DNA of 64,000 nucleotides from Ehretia macrophylla (taxonomy: Eukaryota > Streptophyta > Magnoliopsida > Boraginales > Ehretiaceae). Within the stretch, counting starts at the first letter, position 1; each line of letters begins with the position of its first letter. Shown here piece by piece: positions 13,153 through 24,979 of the stretch. The notes beneath the pieces are model-generated. The model made no database searches and was not told where the DNA came from. It saw nothing but the letters and a program-made list of their open reading frames with translations. A program made the position numbers and the translations under genes. The stretch lies in NCBI GenBank assembly GCA_037974665.1, contig CM075777.1, positions 11,741,001 to 11,805,000 on the forward strand, read 5' to 3'.

Positions 13153-15999
13153 ATTTTGAGAAGGATTTGCCCTCAAATCGTCACCTACATCAAAAGGACT
13201 TAAATCAGTAACATTGAAAGTAGCACTAACACTGTATTCACCTGGCAAATCAAGTCAGTAGGCATTGCCATTGATCCGCTCGAGAACTTGAAAAGGACCA
13301 TCTCCTCTAGGTAGCAACTTAGAACGTCGTTGTGCTAGAAATCTTTCTTTCCTCATGTGTATCCACACCCAATCTCCAGGCTCAAAGACCAGCTTGCGAC
13401 GTCCCTTGTTAGCTTGATTGATATATTGCTCAGTTCTTCTCTCTATGTTGAGGCGTGCTCGCTCATGGAGCTGTTTCACAAATTCTACCTTCTTCTTACC
13501 ATCTAAGTTCACATGCTCAGACACAGGTAAAGGTGATAAATCCAAAGGAGTTAAAGGATTAAAACCATAAACAATTTCAAAAGGTGAAAGCTTAGTAGCA
13601 ATATGAACAATACGATTATATGCAAACTCAACATATGGTAAACAATCTTCCCAAGTCTTAATGTTCTTACTTATGATAGCCCTCAATAATGAAGATAAAG
13701 TCCTATTAACTACTTATGTTTGACCATCAGTTTGAGGATGACAAGTTGTAGAAAACAAAAGTTTTGTCCCTAGCTTGCTCCATAAAGTCTTCCAAAAGTA
13801 ACTTAAGAACTTAGCATCATGATCTGAAACAATTGTCCTAGGCATACCATGCAACCTAACAATCTCCCTGAAGAACAAATTTGTAACATTAGAAGCATTG
13901 TAAGTCTTATGACAAGGGATAAAATGAGCCATCTTAGAAAATCTATCCACAACAACAAAAATTGAATCCCTTCCACGCCTACTCCTAGGTAAACCCAAAA
14001 CAAAATCCATTGAAATATCAATCCAAGGTGAACTAGGAATAGGTAGTGGTGTGTACAATCCATGTGGCTGAACCCTAGACTTAGCTTGCCTACAAGTAAC
14101 ACATCTTCCACAAGTTCTCTCAACATCCCGTTTCATGTGTGGCCAATAAAAGTGCTCTTGCAAAATAGCTAAAGTCTTAGCAACCCCAAAGTGTCCCATT
14201 AAACCACCACCATGGGATTCCCTAACTAACAAGTCTCTTAAAGAACAGTTAGGCACACACAACTTATTTTCTCTAAACAAAAACCCTTTATGCCAATAGA
14301 ACTTACCTTCTGCAGATTTCTCACTAGTCCTATAAACTTCACTAAAGTCGTGGTCATTATGATATAGGTCCTTAATATGCTCAAAACCCAGAAATTTAGC
14401 ATCAAGAGTAGAGATTAAGGCATACCTTCTTGACAATGCATCTGCAACCATGTTTTCCTTACCTTGTTTATAGTGAATGACATATGGAAAAGTCTCAATG
14501 AACTCAACCCACCTAGCATGTCTCTTATTCAGCTTGTGTTGACCCTTTAAATGCTTCAAGGATTCATGATCTGTATGAATTACAAACTCCTTTGGCCATA
14601 GGTAGTGTTGCCATGTCTCTAAAGCTCGAACCAAAGCATACAACTCTTTGTCATAGGTTGGGTAGTTAAGTGCAGCCCCACTAAGCTTCTCGCTAAAATA
14701 TGCAAGGGGTCTTCCTTCTTGCATAAGAACAGCTCCTACACCTACACCTGAAGCATCACATTAAATTTCAAACGTTTTAGTGAAATTAGGTAAAGCAAGT
14801 AAAGGAGCATGAGTAACCTTGTATTTTATAAGCTGAAACGCCTTCGCTTGATCTCCACCCCATTTGAACCCAACGTTTTTCTTGATAACTTCAGTGAGTG
14901 GTGTTGCGATGGTGCTAAAATCTTTCACGAACCTCTTGTAAAAGCCAGCAAGTCCATGGAAACTTCTAACATCACCTACACTTGAGGGGGTTGGCGATTC
15001 TTGGATGGCTTTGATATTCTCTTCATCAACCTCAATACCTTTAGTACTAACAACAAAACCTAGGAAAACAAGCTTATCCATGCAAAAAGTACACTTTTTG
15101 AGGTTAGCATACAACTTCTCCTTTCTAAGCACATCCAAAACTGAATTTAAATGTGAAACATGTTCATGCAAACTTTTGCTATAAACCAGAATATCATCAA
15201 AATAAACAACAACAAATTTACCAATGAAAGCACGCAAAACATGATTCATTAAGTGTATGAAAGTACTAGGTGCATTAGTTAATTCAAAAGGCATGACTAA
15301 CCACTCATACAATCCATATTTAGTTTTAAATGCTGTTTTCCATTCATCTCCTTCTTTCATTCTTATCTGATGGTATCCACTTTTAAGATCAATCTTAGAA
15401 AACACACAAGAACCATGCAATTCATCTAACATATCATCTAAGCGAGGAATAGGATGTCTATACTTTACTGTTATGTTATTGATGGCTCTGCAATCAACAC
15501 ACATCCTCCATGTCCCATCCTTCTTAGGCACTAAAATTACAGGAACTGCACAAGGACTTATGCTTTCTCTCACATACCCTTTTCTCCATCAACTCTTCGA
15601 CTTGCCTTTGAAGCTCCTTCGTTTCCTCTGGATTGCTCCTATAAGCTGGACGATTTGGAATTGAGGCTCCAGGTACGAAATCTATCTGATGTTCAATCCC
15701 TCGAAGAGGTGGTAGACCATGTGGTATCTCCTCGGGAAACACATCCTTAAAATCCTGCAAGAAAGAAACAACAACACTAGGCAATGCAGAGTCAAGTTGG
15801 TCAGTGTTTAAAAGAGCCTCTTTGTACATAAGTACAATCATTGGCCTTTTTGAAATCAAAGCTCTCTTAACCTCACTTGCTTTTGCATAAAAATTTCTTT
15901 GTTTTCCCTCTGTTTTTACCTCATTGGCCGAATTCTTTTCTCTCCTCATTACCTTTCCAGATTCGGCCTTGTTCTTTTTCTTTTCACTCTCCATCTTTT

Positions 16000-16062
16000 G
16001 CTCACTCAAATTCTCTTGATCACTCAAATTCTTTTGATCACTCAAGTTATTTTGATCACTCA
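16000..16062. repeat. 21-bp coding minisatellite in element B
   Basis: Three to four copies of a unit like TTTTGATCACTCAAATTC on the plus strand. On the coding strand they encode repeats of LSDQ(K/E/N)N in the linker after the protease. Confidence 0.8.
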
Positions 16063-16507
16063 ATTTTTGTAACCTCACTTGATCCTCATAAACTTGTTTT
16101 GGTGTCATTGGAACTAGAGTGATTGTCCGTTGATTGAACGTGAATGAGTAGTTGTTGGTGAAGCCATCATGTTGCACACGTCGATCAAATTGCCATGGCC
16201 TTCCCAAAAGAAGATGTCCAGCATGCATAGGTACCACATCGCACAATACTTCATCCTCATATTTTCCAATGCGAAACGGCACCACAACCTGTTTTGTAAC
16301 CCTTACCTTACCACAATCATTCAACCATTGCAACTTGTATGGACGTGGATGCTTAATTGTTGTGAGCCCTAGCTTGTCAACCATTGAAGCACTAGCAATG
16401 TTAGTATAACTACCACCATCAATAATAACACTACATACCTTATCTTTCACGTGGCAGCGGGTATGAAAGATGTTCTCACGTTGTACTACTTCTTCCTCCT
16501 CTTTAGC

Positions 16508-17766
16508 TTACAAGCTCAAAGCTCGTAGTGTCATTAATCCAAGCATCTCTTCATAATCTGCCCCAAATTCTTCTTCTTCACCTACTTCGGTGTCCTCTAG
16601 TATGGGCATGTCATTAGATTGCGTTTCATCTTCAGACTCAATCTCCCCACTTTCCAAAACTACCATTGCCCTCTTGTTTGGACATTGGCTAGCTATGTGC
16701 CCTCGTCCCTGACATTTAAAGCATTTAATATCACTAGAACGAGTTGTAGGAGGGGTTGTTTTACCTTGAGAAGTCGTGGCATGGGTGGATGTTTTGGGCT
16801 CAGGCTTGACCTTGGAAGTAGTCGAACTCACCTCCTTTCTTGGGTAACTCGACCTCCAAGGTGATGTACTTGAGTGTTGCAGGGCCGGCCTTGGTCGTGA
16901 ACCACCCTTCTTCAATTGCTTCTCCACCTTAATTTCCATATGCACCAAATCTTCTAACTCAACATAATGATGCAACTCAATGGTGTTAGCAATTTCTCGA
17001 TTCAGCCCATTCAGAAATCTAGCCATTGTCGCCTCCCAATCTTCTTCTACATTGGCTCTAATCATAGCCATCTCCATTTCTTTGTAATAATCATCCACAC
17101 TTTTATTACCTTGATGAAGACCTTGCAGCTTGAGGTATAAGTCCCTGTAATAATGACTGGGTACAAATCGCCTCCTCATTACTCTCTTCATCTCATCCCA
17201 AGTTGCCACAGGATGTTCTCCATTCTGCCTCCTATTGAGACACAATTGATCCCACCACACAATAGCATAATCAATAAATTCAATGGCAGCAAGCTTTACC
17301 TTTTTCAACTCGGAATAGTTGTGGCAATCAAACACCAACTCAATCTTTTTTTCCCACTCAAGATAGGCTTCCGGATTACTCCTTCCTGAAACGCAAGAAT
17401 CTTCATCTTGATACTTCCTAAGTTGCTATCAACTCGATCAACACGATCCCTAGCATCTCTATCCCGACCATGTCGCCTATTGCTGCCCGCCGAAACTCTA
17501 TCACACTCTTCATCTAAACCTTCCTCATCGATCTCATCAACATCTTCAACTCTTTGCTGCAATCTGTTCCTCCTTGGTACATTCGGAACAACTGGTGGTT
17601 GCACCCTTTCCGGCCTCTGTTCTACCCTAGCCAACCTCTCGTGAATCTGCTCCAATTCGGCCCTCATCATTCATCTCATCTCTCCCATCAATGCCTGCAT
17701 CTGTAAGTTCTGTCCAACGGGTTGTTGAACACCTTCATTAATGTTGTCTGCTTGATTTTGAGACAT
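16508..17766 (-). pseudogene. Element B gag, capsid and zinc knuckle
   Basis: The likely start is ATG at 17764-17766 (MSQNQADNINEG). An in-frame TGA at 17671-17673 is followed by ATG-ATG. A frameshift near 17370-17395 separates the N-terminal coiled-coil-like part (LEQIHERLARVEQ) from the capsid part (FDCHNYSELKKVKLAAIEF, ARFLNGLNREI). A CCHC zinc knuckle, CFKCQGRGHIASQC, lies near 16720. The frame ends at a TAA (16508-16510) just before the protease. Retroelement Gag forms the cytoplasmic particle that packages the RNA; this copy is broken. Confidence 0.9.
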
Positions 17767-18646
17767 GATTAAATTTCACTCCCTCACGTGTTTCACTCAA
17801 CTCAATTTGGCTTTTACCCTATAATATTCTCACACACTCTGCCTTTTTCCTCTCGTATTCTCCTTCAAGTCCCTAGAACTTATCAAGAATACCAAGCAGC
17901 GTAATAATCTATTTCGGAATCTAACTTTTTTTTTCAGACCTCTAAGACTCTGGAAATAAGGTTAGAGAAATAAAATTGACCAAAACTCGAAGAAGGAAAC
18001 CTAGAAAAATAAGAAAAGTTGAGAAAACACTATTGAAAAACACAAAAATACATAAAACTCATAGAAAACAACGGAATTAGGCCCTAAGAGGGTGGTGCCC
18101 ACAGCTAAGCTGTGGGTTATGCTCAGAACATCGTTTTCCTTTAGAAAAGTTTGGCCTCACAGGCTATTTCAACCAAATTTTTTTTTTACTGTTCACTATT
18201 TTTCGATTTTTCAGCTCTGAACTATTTTTTTTTTTCTCTTTTTTGATCTTTTCTTTTCTTGATGTTCCTTTTCTTTCCTTGATGTTCTTTTCTTGATTTC
18301 AGAAACGAAAACAATGACTAAGTAACCAAGATTTCAGATTTGAGCACACAACCAATTAGGGTTTTGTCCTAATTGAAAACCTTAACCCTACCCACGGATT
18401 TGATGAGAAAACAAGAAAATACTTGAAAGCAAGATACGGATTTCACAAGAAAACAGACTTGAAACACAAGATAAGAAATGAAATTGAAGCAAGAACGGAA
18501 TTAAAACACAACCTAAAACGAATTGGCAGCAAGACACAATCAAGAACAAAGAAAGGAATTTAAACCTAGATCTAGACTCACGGAATTAACTAAGAAAACA
18601 AGAAAAGGATAGGCAAACCTGATAAACCTAAGCTCTGATTACCAAC
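17767..18646 (-). mobile_element. Untranslated leader of element B with PBS
   Basis: Non-coding region between the 5' LTR and gag. The PBS is at 18631-18644, where the minus strand reads TGGTAATCAGAGCT: the initiator tRNA-Met type with one extra A, next to the LTR edge. Confidence 0.75.
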
Positions 18647-19564
18647 TGATACGAACCACGCCAACATGTGACGTGACCCAACACCAAATATGGCAAACGA
18701 CCCACGACCCTTCAGGAATGAATGGAACCGCGACCCTATGCTTAGCAAAGCTAGAGCCTTGGTATAGTTGAGGACGCCACAAACGAGGATAGAAGTCTCG
18801 TTTGATAAGTCAAGGTGAACGCCACAAGAATAATCTTGATAAGTTCGAAAAGTTCTTGAGAACTTAAGGATAATAATCTCACATATCAAAATTGTCTTTT
18901 TATTATTTCTTGCAAATCAGCCTTATATAGGCAAAGAACAAATAAGTTTCCTAATTAGAAAAGACTCCTAAACCCTAGCTGAAATAGAAAAATATGAATA
19001 GTAACTAGGTTAAAGAAAACAAACTTAGAGACCAAGAAAAGACTCCTATTAACTATTCACATGAATAGTGACGTGAATAGTAATTAAAAAGGAAGCAAAC
19101 TTGCAGCCCAAGAAAAGCTCATTTCTAGTGTGAACACCTAATCTTGCAGCCCAAGAAAGTCTCTTTCCTAATATGAACACCTAAATTCGTCCATAGGGAA
19201 TTAAACTAAAACTATGATAGAATTACAAAGAAATCAAATCTTGACTAAATCTTCAAATCTTCTTGAAACTTCTTGAAGAATCTTGAAGTTCTTGAATCTT
19301 GAAAATAGAATCTTTGCTGGAAAATTCGTCCAAAAGGTTCAATGAATATGGACGCCTAGTTGGCTTTCTTGTGGACCTACTTGGAGGAGTAACACCAGCC
19401 TTTCTTCATCTCTACTAGCCAATGCACTTTCCTCTTGTTGTAGAACTTTCTCAACCAAATTATTCAGCTCTTTCTTGAACCTTTTAACGCGAGCTCTTGT
19501 CACTGGACCAACTGGCACTTGCATTGAATCTGAAACATTCCTAGCAGCCTTGATGTCCTCATCA
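18647..19564 (-). repeat. 5' LTR of element B (918 bp)
   Basis: Starts TGATACGAACCACG and ends CATCA. It lacks about 14 bases near 19214 and about 12 near 19310 that are present in the other LTR. Substitutions are scattered, so the insertion is not recent. Confidence 0.93.
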
Positions 19565-20040
19565 ATGAATGCCGTCGGTGCATTAGTCAGTACAAAAGGC
19601 ATAACTACAAATTCATAATGCCCGTACCGAGTCCTGAAAGCAGACTTTGGAACATCTTCCGTACGAATCCGAAGCTGATAATACCCCTACCTCAAGTCAA
19701 ACTTAAAGTAGACTTTAGCTTCCTGAAATTGATCAAACAACTCATCAATCAGTGGTAAACGATACTTGTTCTTGATGGTCACCTGATTCAAATCACGATA
19801 GTCGATACATAATCTCAAGGTACTATCATTATTCTTCACAAATAAAATAGGTGCTCCCCATGGTGAAGAACTCTACTGAATGAAACCCTTCTCTAATAAC
19901 TCCTGCAGCTGAGTTTTCAACTCCTTCAGCTCAGCTGGTGCCATCTGTTACGCTGATTTAGAAATAGGTTAAGTACTAGGAATCAGATTAATCACAAACT
20001 CAACATCTCTCTCTGGCGGCAATCCTGGCAACTCCTCAGG
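19565..20040 (-). pseudogene. Element A RT, N-terminal half
   Basis: On the minus strand the RT palm begins: [60 protein letters not shown] and [14 protein letters not shown], the last interrupted by element B at ATGAA (19565-19569). Four in-frame stops are visible between about 19690 and 19980. The sequence ends abruptly at about 20040. Confidence 0.88.
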
Positions 20041-20313
20041 AAATTTACATTTTTTTGCTAAGTAAATGCAAAATGTATCATTATTTGTACACTTTGTTTG
20101 ATATTATTGTTTTTTTGAGTTAGGGACATTATTAAAAAATTGTTTAACATTCTTAGGAATATTGAGTTAAACCAAACATAATAAAATAATATTTCTATGA
20201 ACTTGACAAAATATTCCCAAGAATATTTTTAACAAACCAAATATTTTTAACCACATTCCCGGAAATAATATTCCCGAAAATGAAAAGTCTATCTGTGAAC
20301 CAAACGCCCCCAT
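20041..20313. other. AT-rich segment, probable MITE fragment
   Basis: Follows the truncation of element A and ends at the left border of duplicated block A. Its end GTGAACCAAACGCCCCC resembles the terminus of hAT-type MITEs, but I could not find the opposite terminus. Confidence 0.3.
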
Positions 20314-21119
20314 ACATTCTTTCTACATCATGTAATCTCGGGATTGGTTATGTTGACACGATTCAACAAACCAGACACTCTTTTACTCCAAAAGATTTTC
20401 TAGATCTTTTGTATATAACTTGAAACTCCTATAATATAGGTGAAACTGGAAGTGCTATTCTAATTTTCAAATAATTTAATGGGTTTTAGCATGGAATAAG
20501 ATTATTATTTCAGCAAATGAAAATTCTCGACCAATTTGAAGGTAGAAAATCAAATGGTGAGGCATATTTAAAATGAATAACTTCATTGAATTTGGTTTGA
20601 TCAAATAGTTTCAAGACCATCTCAACGGGAGTTTACACAACTAGACACTGATGTTTTGCTTAAAAAATTTAGAATTCATAGCAAGCTTGATATTGCAAAA
20701 TCAAAAAAGAAATACAATACAAGTTGATATATTTCTCAATTGGAACTCAAATACAAATTACCTCCAAAGCTATGAAGATGATTGTTTTGGTTGTGGGACA
20801 TTTACTTTTTTTTTTCGAAAACTTAACTGATAGAGTTCGACAACCAACTGAGGAGACCTTAGGCTTGTTAGATATTACTTTTCTTTATTTGTCATTATAC
20901 TATCCTTTTAGGAGCTAGACCTCTAGTTACGAACAACTTTTAATGATTAAAAAGTAGATTCTCAACCAACAAAAAGGAGAACCACATACACAATATGAAA
21001 AAAGAAAAAGAATATTTCCAATCATGAATCAAAATCCAAGATTCTTTATCTAAAGAAGAGGTAGACAGTGGAAGCTTGGTGATATTGTTGATTAGTTTTA
21101 GGAGGCCTTTATTTATTTT

Positions 21120-21200
21120 CAACTTCACATGTAAATGGTTTTACCATATAAGAGGTATTTATTTTATTTTCAACTTCACATGTAAATTATTTTACCATAT
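21120..21200. repeat. 51-bp tandem repeat in copy A
   Basis: CAACTTCACATGTAAAT occurs at 21120 and 21171. The same doubling is present in copy B (32730 and 32781), so it predates the block duplication. Confidence 0.8.
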
Positions 21201-21317
21201 AGTATTCTGTTAGTGGAACAAATCTTTTTGTTGACCCATAAAAGAAGAGGTAAACAATTGAAAAGGCATAGCTCATCTTTGAAGAGTTTTTTTCTTTTCT
21301 TCCCTTTAGATGGTTTT

Positions 21318-22353
21318 TTTTTTTTGCTAAACGGCAAGAATATCATTACTAGGAACCAAAAAAAGTACAAGAAAAAAACAATAACAAGGAGAACGTCCTA
21401 TCTACTAGGCATCTCGCTAATGTTCCAAGCCATACAAATAGCTTGGTCCAACAAAGTTCTTCTACTTGCTTTCGCCAAACTAAGTTTACTTTTTACATCA
21501 AAAAAAATATTACAAAAAATTTATTCCTCTGTAAGGGCTTCATTGCTATACAATCTTCTATTTCTTTCTTTCCAAATGTGGTAAAGAAAGGCCCCCAGAA
21601 AAAGCTTAGATGCAATGGCTTGGAGGGAGTTGCGATTGGAATTGTTAACGAACCAGTCTTCCATTATTGCCCAATTCGTAACTTGTTTGGGCCCCTTGAC
21701 CATCGACCATCCCTTCCTCCAAAGTCTACTGGTAAAAGAACAAGTTGAGAAGAGATGTTCTCTATCTTCCAAATAGGCACGACAGAAAACACAAAGAGGG
21801 TCCACATCTATTCCCCACAAAAGCATTCTATTTTTTAACGGTAGTCTATCCCTCCAAATCAGCCATGTGAAGAAAGAATGTTTAGCAGTAGAGTTTTTGT
21901 ACCACATCACATGGTGCAAATTAATTGTAGGGCGACAGGTCTTGAGCAATTCCCACGCTGCCTTCGTTGTGAAGTTGCCATCAAGGGAGCTGATCCAAGA
22001 TGGCTTGTCTTCGCGGTTGGAGTTAGGCAGAAGATTACCCAAACTCTGATGGATGAAATTGGACAACGTATTGTCAGGCCAGCTCCACTCACCATTAATA
22101 ATGAAGTCAGCCACCAACGCATCCCTATCAATACCCGACTCCTCAATGGTGCTAACATCAAAACAATCCGAAAGAATTCCCAACGGGTGCCATTGATCGT
22201 GCCAAAAAAAAGTTGACAAACCATTTCCAATCTCATGGACGACGAAGTACTTACAAAGATATCTGAGTTGAAGAATCTTCCTCCATACCCACGAAGGTTT
22301 GCGCGGAATCGGGACAACCCAAAGATTCCTTCATTTCAAGTAATTAGATTGTA
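21318..22353 (-). mobile_element. 5'-truncated L1 LINE inserted into copy A
   Basis: About 1.04 kb absent from copy B, which still has the empty site near 32922-32937. It is flanked by the duplication CCCTTTAGATGGTTTT at 21302-21317 and 22354-22369. The minus strand ends in a poly(A) run next to the left duplication. It encodes the C-terminal zf-RVT region of an L1 ORF2 (21521-22219: WLIWRDRLPLKNRM, DPLCVFC, HLFSTCSFTSRLWR), with a frameshift upstream where WVWRKI and LRYLCKYFVVHEIGNG are encoded. Classic target-primed insertion, after the duplication. Confidence 0.92.
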
Positions 22354-23260
22354 CCCTTTAGATGGTTTTATCCCTTGTTATAATGCTTCAAATTTGCAAG
22401 CGAGAGTACGAAAGTAGTTTATAGGTATAAAAATAACTTTCTTAGGTCTCAATTGCATTGACCCAAATGGTAAACTTGAGTTATAATTAAGTCCACAAGC
22501 ACACTAATTATGTTTGACGCTAATATGATACATTACAATAACTCATATTAATAACTTGATGTTCTCATTAAAAGCATAAACACTCAAATATTAATCAGAT
22601 GGTCTATGACTCATTGACTCTAAGACTCATAATGGTTCAAGTGTTGACTCTCATTATATTCACACGATATAACACTTTGTTCCTGGCATCATTAGCCATC
22701 ACTTTCGGCTAGTAACTAGCTTTAAATACTATTCTCTCATATCTTAGACATAGAATTTCAGGCTCGCAAATAAGAGTAGAGTCATAAATAATTCTCTCAT
22801 GCCTCAAATTCACTAATCTAAAATAGTTAATTCGAGTTATACTTCAATTTACAATACTCATTTATTATGTATATAATATAATAAATGTCGAAATCATATT
22901 TTAAAATCAAAATACTACAAATCACTGTTAGTATTTTGATAGTATACATGCTTGGATTGGTCCCGTCAAAAAAGAAAAATTCTCCAATCTGACTTACGAT
23001 CATTCAGCCCATTGAGTAAAAAAAGATGCTTCATATTTATGAATTCACATGTATATGAAAAGATCGAATAATCAAACGCCTCAAAAAATAAAAAATAAAA
23101 AACTTACAAGTACTCCGAAACATCCCACGGATTTTTCGGTTTCCTGTACCGTTCCAAAGGATTCTCTGCCTGCGTGGCTTCCCAAAGAATTACAAAAAGA
23201 CAAAACCCCAACCCCACTTGTGTCGTGTAAAAGTGTGTGTAAATAACCCCACGACTCGAC

Positions 23261-23280
23261 GCACGCACGCACGCACGCAC
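23261..23280. repeat. (GCAC)5 microsatellite in copy A
   Basis: Five GCAC units; copy B has three at 33826-33837. Confidence 0.85.
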
Positions 23281-23606
23281 ATACACAAGCACTTATTCGG
23301 CTTCTCTACTCTTTTCCACTTCAGGTTCTCTCTCCAACTGTGTGTGTAAAAGTGTGCGTTACTGTGTGTGTTCACCAACTATTTATATATATATAGCTAT
23401 GCATTTGTATATATAGCTATGCATGCATGTATATATGTGCTCTTGATCGGAGCTTAATTAAAACGCTATTACTTTTTTATTTTTTTCTCTTTATTTTTTA
23501 TAATGAGAAACTCATCACTGTTTTAATTTATTTTTTCTGTTTTTCTGTTTTTATCTTAATTTTGATTTTTGTTTTTTTTTTGGGGTGGTTTTAGGACACG
23601 GTGGTG

Positions 23607-23762
23607 ATGACGCAAGCATCGTCGCCGTCAGAGGAGGTGGGGCCCACAGAGGAGGTGGTGAAGGCGTTGTTGGAGTACTTGGTTGATCCTCTGTTGCCGT
23701 TGAAGCCCTCCGCCAATGCACCTCCGCCTCCGCTTTCCCAACAGCAACATGTCGCCAAACAG
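23607..23762 (+). CDS. Duplicate first coding exon (copy A) of the large gene
   Basis: Starts at ATG 23607 (MTQASSPSEEVGPTEEVV...) and ends ...HVAKQ before an intact donor, CAG|GTCTCTTT. It is nearly identical to exon 1 of copy B, without extra stops. The first codons differ: copy B has two adjacent ATGs and SLSPSEE, while copy A has one ATG and ASSPSEE. No second exon follows in copy A, but phase-0 splicing to the exon at 38629 is possible across both blocks. It is either an alternative first exon or a dead partial copy; RNA evidence is needed to choose. Confidence 0.6.
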
Positions 23763-24263
23763 GTCTCTTTCTTTTTCTCTTTTTCTTTTTTTATTTATTT
23801 TTTAAAGTTTGGCAGAATAGCTGAAGTGGTCCCCACTGCCTCATTTTTTTTGTGTGGAATTATATATATTAATCTTTGACTTTTCGAGGCTTTGTTTAAT
23901 TTGGAATACATTGAAGTGACGGGGTTGGTCTACCGATGTTTGTTGAGATGAGTAAATGTTAGTATGAAAGCAGCGGAAATAATACAATATTTTTAGAGCA
24001 TTGCTATATCTCATCTCACTTTAATTTTAATTTTCACACTCAAGAAATTAAAGTGTTATATAGCATTTCTCTTATTTTTAACATTGTTACTTCAACTGAT
24101 ATGTCGTTAGGCACGACCATAAGTAACATAGAAATGACACTTGTTTGACCATTTCTAACCTACGTGCACGATTCTAGCTCTGGGACAATCCACGTCCCAC
24201 TGTTATGGAAAATAATTGCTACAACATTTTGAAAGGATAAAAGATTATAAGGAAAACCCTTTC

Positions 24264-24953
24264 CTACATTCATTGGTTTTTGAAGAAGAGTAAAATCTTT
24301 CAAGAAATTCTTTTTACAATTGATCCCAAGAAGTAATAGAACCAAAATGTAATATGTAAAGCCAATTTTGTGTTTGACCCATTAAAGAGTAAGAGACAAT
24401 CTCAATTTAACAACCTCTTCCGAGGCAGTTCTAGTATTAATCGATCTGTATGTATGAACAAAAGTTTTGATGTGATCATACGGGTTTTCATTAGAAATAC
24501 CGTGGAACATGGGAAGCATTGAAATCATATGAGACTTTATTTTAAAACCATCATCAGTTTCAGGTAAGACGATAGATCGTGGAGGAACATAATCTTGTGA
24601 TGTGGAAAAATCTTTTATGCTCCTGCTTACATTTCCCACTTCTCTACCTTCAATTTGATCCTGATTTTAGTTTTGATTCAGATTTTGATCAGTCATGATT
24701 AGAAATTTATGTGCTTTGTTTCTGAATTTAAAAGTTTTCTCAATTTCTGTATCAAAAACAAAGATGGGTGGCTTTAAAGATCTCCGACTATGCATACAAA
24801 ATTAAAACATGAAAAAGAAACAAAAAAAATGAAATCAAGTCTATACAAAATAGCAAAATTGACTTAAATAAAAACAAAAACAAAAATCTAAAATATATAT
24901 ATATATAAACACTTATATACATAAATCAAAGACTTACCTTATTTGATGAACAC
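24264..24953 (-). mobile_element. gag fragment of a gypsy element
   Basis: Minus-strand gag start: ATG at 24693-24695, an in-frame TAA soon after, then MGNVSRSIKDFSTSQDYVPP and HMISMLPMFHGISNENPYDH (24382-24639), then a shifted block with SWDQL and KEFLERFYSSSKTNE near 24280-24330. These are typical of the gag of non-chromovirus gypsy elements. The fragment is cut at the border with duplicated block A. Confidence 0.8.
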
Positions 24954-24974
24954 CGATCCCCGGCAACGGCGCCA
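24954..24974 (-). other. Primer-binding site, tRNA-Asp type
   Basis: The plus strand reads TCCCCGGCAACGGCGCCA, identical to the 3' end of plant tRNA-Asp including the CCA-forming end, so the minus strand is the complementary PBS. It lies a few bases from the LTR edge at 24980. Confidence 0.8.
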
Positions 24975-24979
24975 AATTT

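Larger units (their letters stand above)
12919..16507 (-). pseudogene. Element B pol: protease, RT, RNase H, integrase, C-terminal tail
   Basis: Protease begins with the active-site block IIDGGSYTN near 16420. RT (about 15580-14764) has [12 protein letters not shown] and the catalytic [12 protein letters not shown] near 15200. RNase H has YDKELYAL and [10 protein letters not shown]. Integrase has a zinc-binding [10 protein letters not shown]...CGRCVTC block and the core Asp segments [13 protein letters not shown] and [14 protein letters not shown]. Defects: a frameshift near 15575, a TAA at 14761-14763 after FEI, a TAA at 13714-13716 where the catalytic glutamate codon of the integrase is expected, and a TGA at 13255-13257. 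The C-terminal segment PGEYSVSATFNVTDLSPF continues into the 3' LTR. The frame ends at 12919. Confidence 0.92.
12197..19564 (-). mobile_element. Nearly complete gypsy element B (CRM-like), nested in element A
   Basis: A 7.4 kb minus-strand Ty3/gypsy element with both LTRs, a PBS, gag, a gag-pol frame and 5-bp target duplications. Domain order is gag with zinc knuckle, protease, RT, RNase H, integrase, which is the gypsy order. Motifs such as [20 protein letters not shown] and DLSPFDVGDDL, plus a pol frame that runs into the 3' LTR, are what I associate with the CRM (centromeric) chromovirus lineage; this is inference. Five in-frame stops and two frameshifts make it non-autonomous now. The insertion is younger than element A. 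Confidence 0.93.
7320..20040 (-). mobile_element. Decayed Tekay/Del-like gypsy element A, split by element B
   Basis: Read on the minus strand: part of reverse transcriptase (20040-19565), interruption by element B (19564-12197), the rest of RT, RNase H, integrase and chromodomain (12196 to about 9780), a polypurine tract and the 3' LTR (9762-7320). Its gag, protease and 5' LTR are missing: the sequence stops abruptly at 20040. Motifs such as [17 protein letters not shown] and LSPRFAGSFEI resemble the Tekay/Del chromovirus lineage; that lineage call is from memory of family motifs. Many in-frame stops show it is long dead. Confidence 0.85.
20314..24263 (+). repeat. Duplicated block, copy A (promoter and first exon)
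   Basis: Collinear with 31538-34798 at high identity from ACATTCTTTC to AAACCCTTTC. Without the L1 insertion it is about 2.9 kb, the same as copy B without its MITE. It carries the first coding exon (23607-23762) and the sequence upstream. The right border abuts a gypsy gag fragment; the left border abuts a MITE-like segment. Copy A lacks a 27-base stretch present in copy B near 31970. Confidence 0.93.

Noticed and set aside
19339..19602. A separate 87-residue protein
   Set aside because: It is a chance fusion of element A RT with the coding part of element B's LTR across the insertion junction.
23601..23606. GTG codons as translation start of the first exon
   Set aside because: Plant nuclear genes start at ATG; ATG is at 23607 (copy A) and 34157/34160 (copy B).
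24954..24974. A tRNA-Asp gene fragment
   Set aside because: Only the 3' end complement is present, next to an LTR edge, so it is a primer-binding site.
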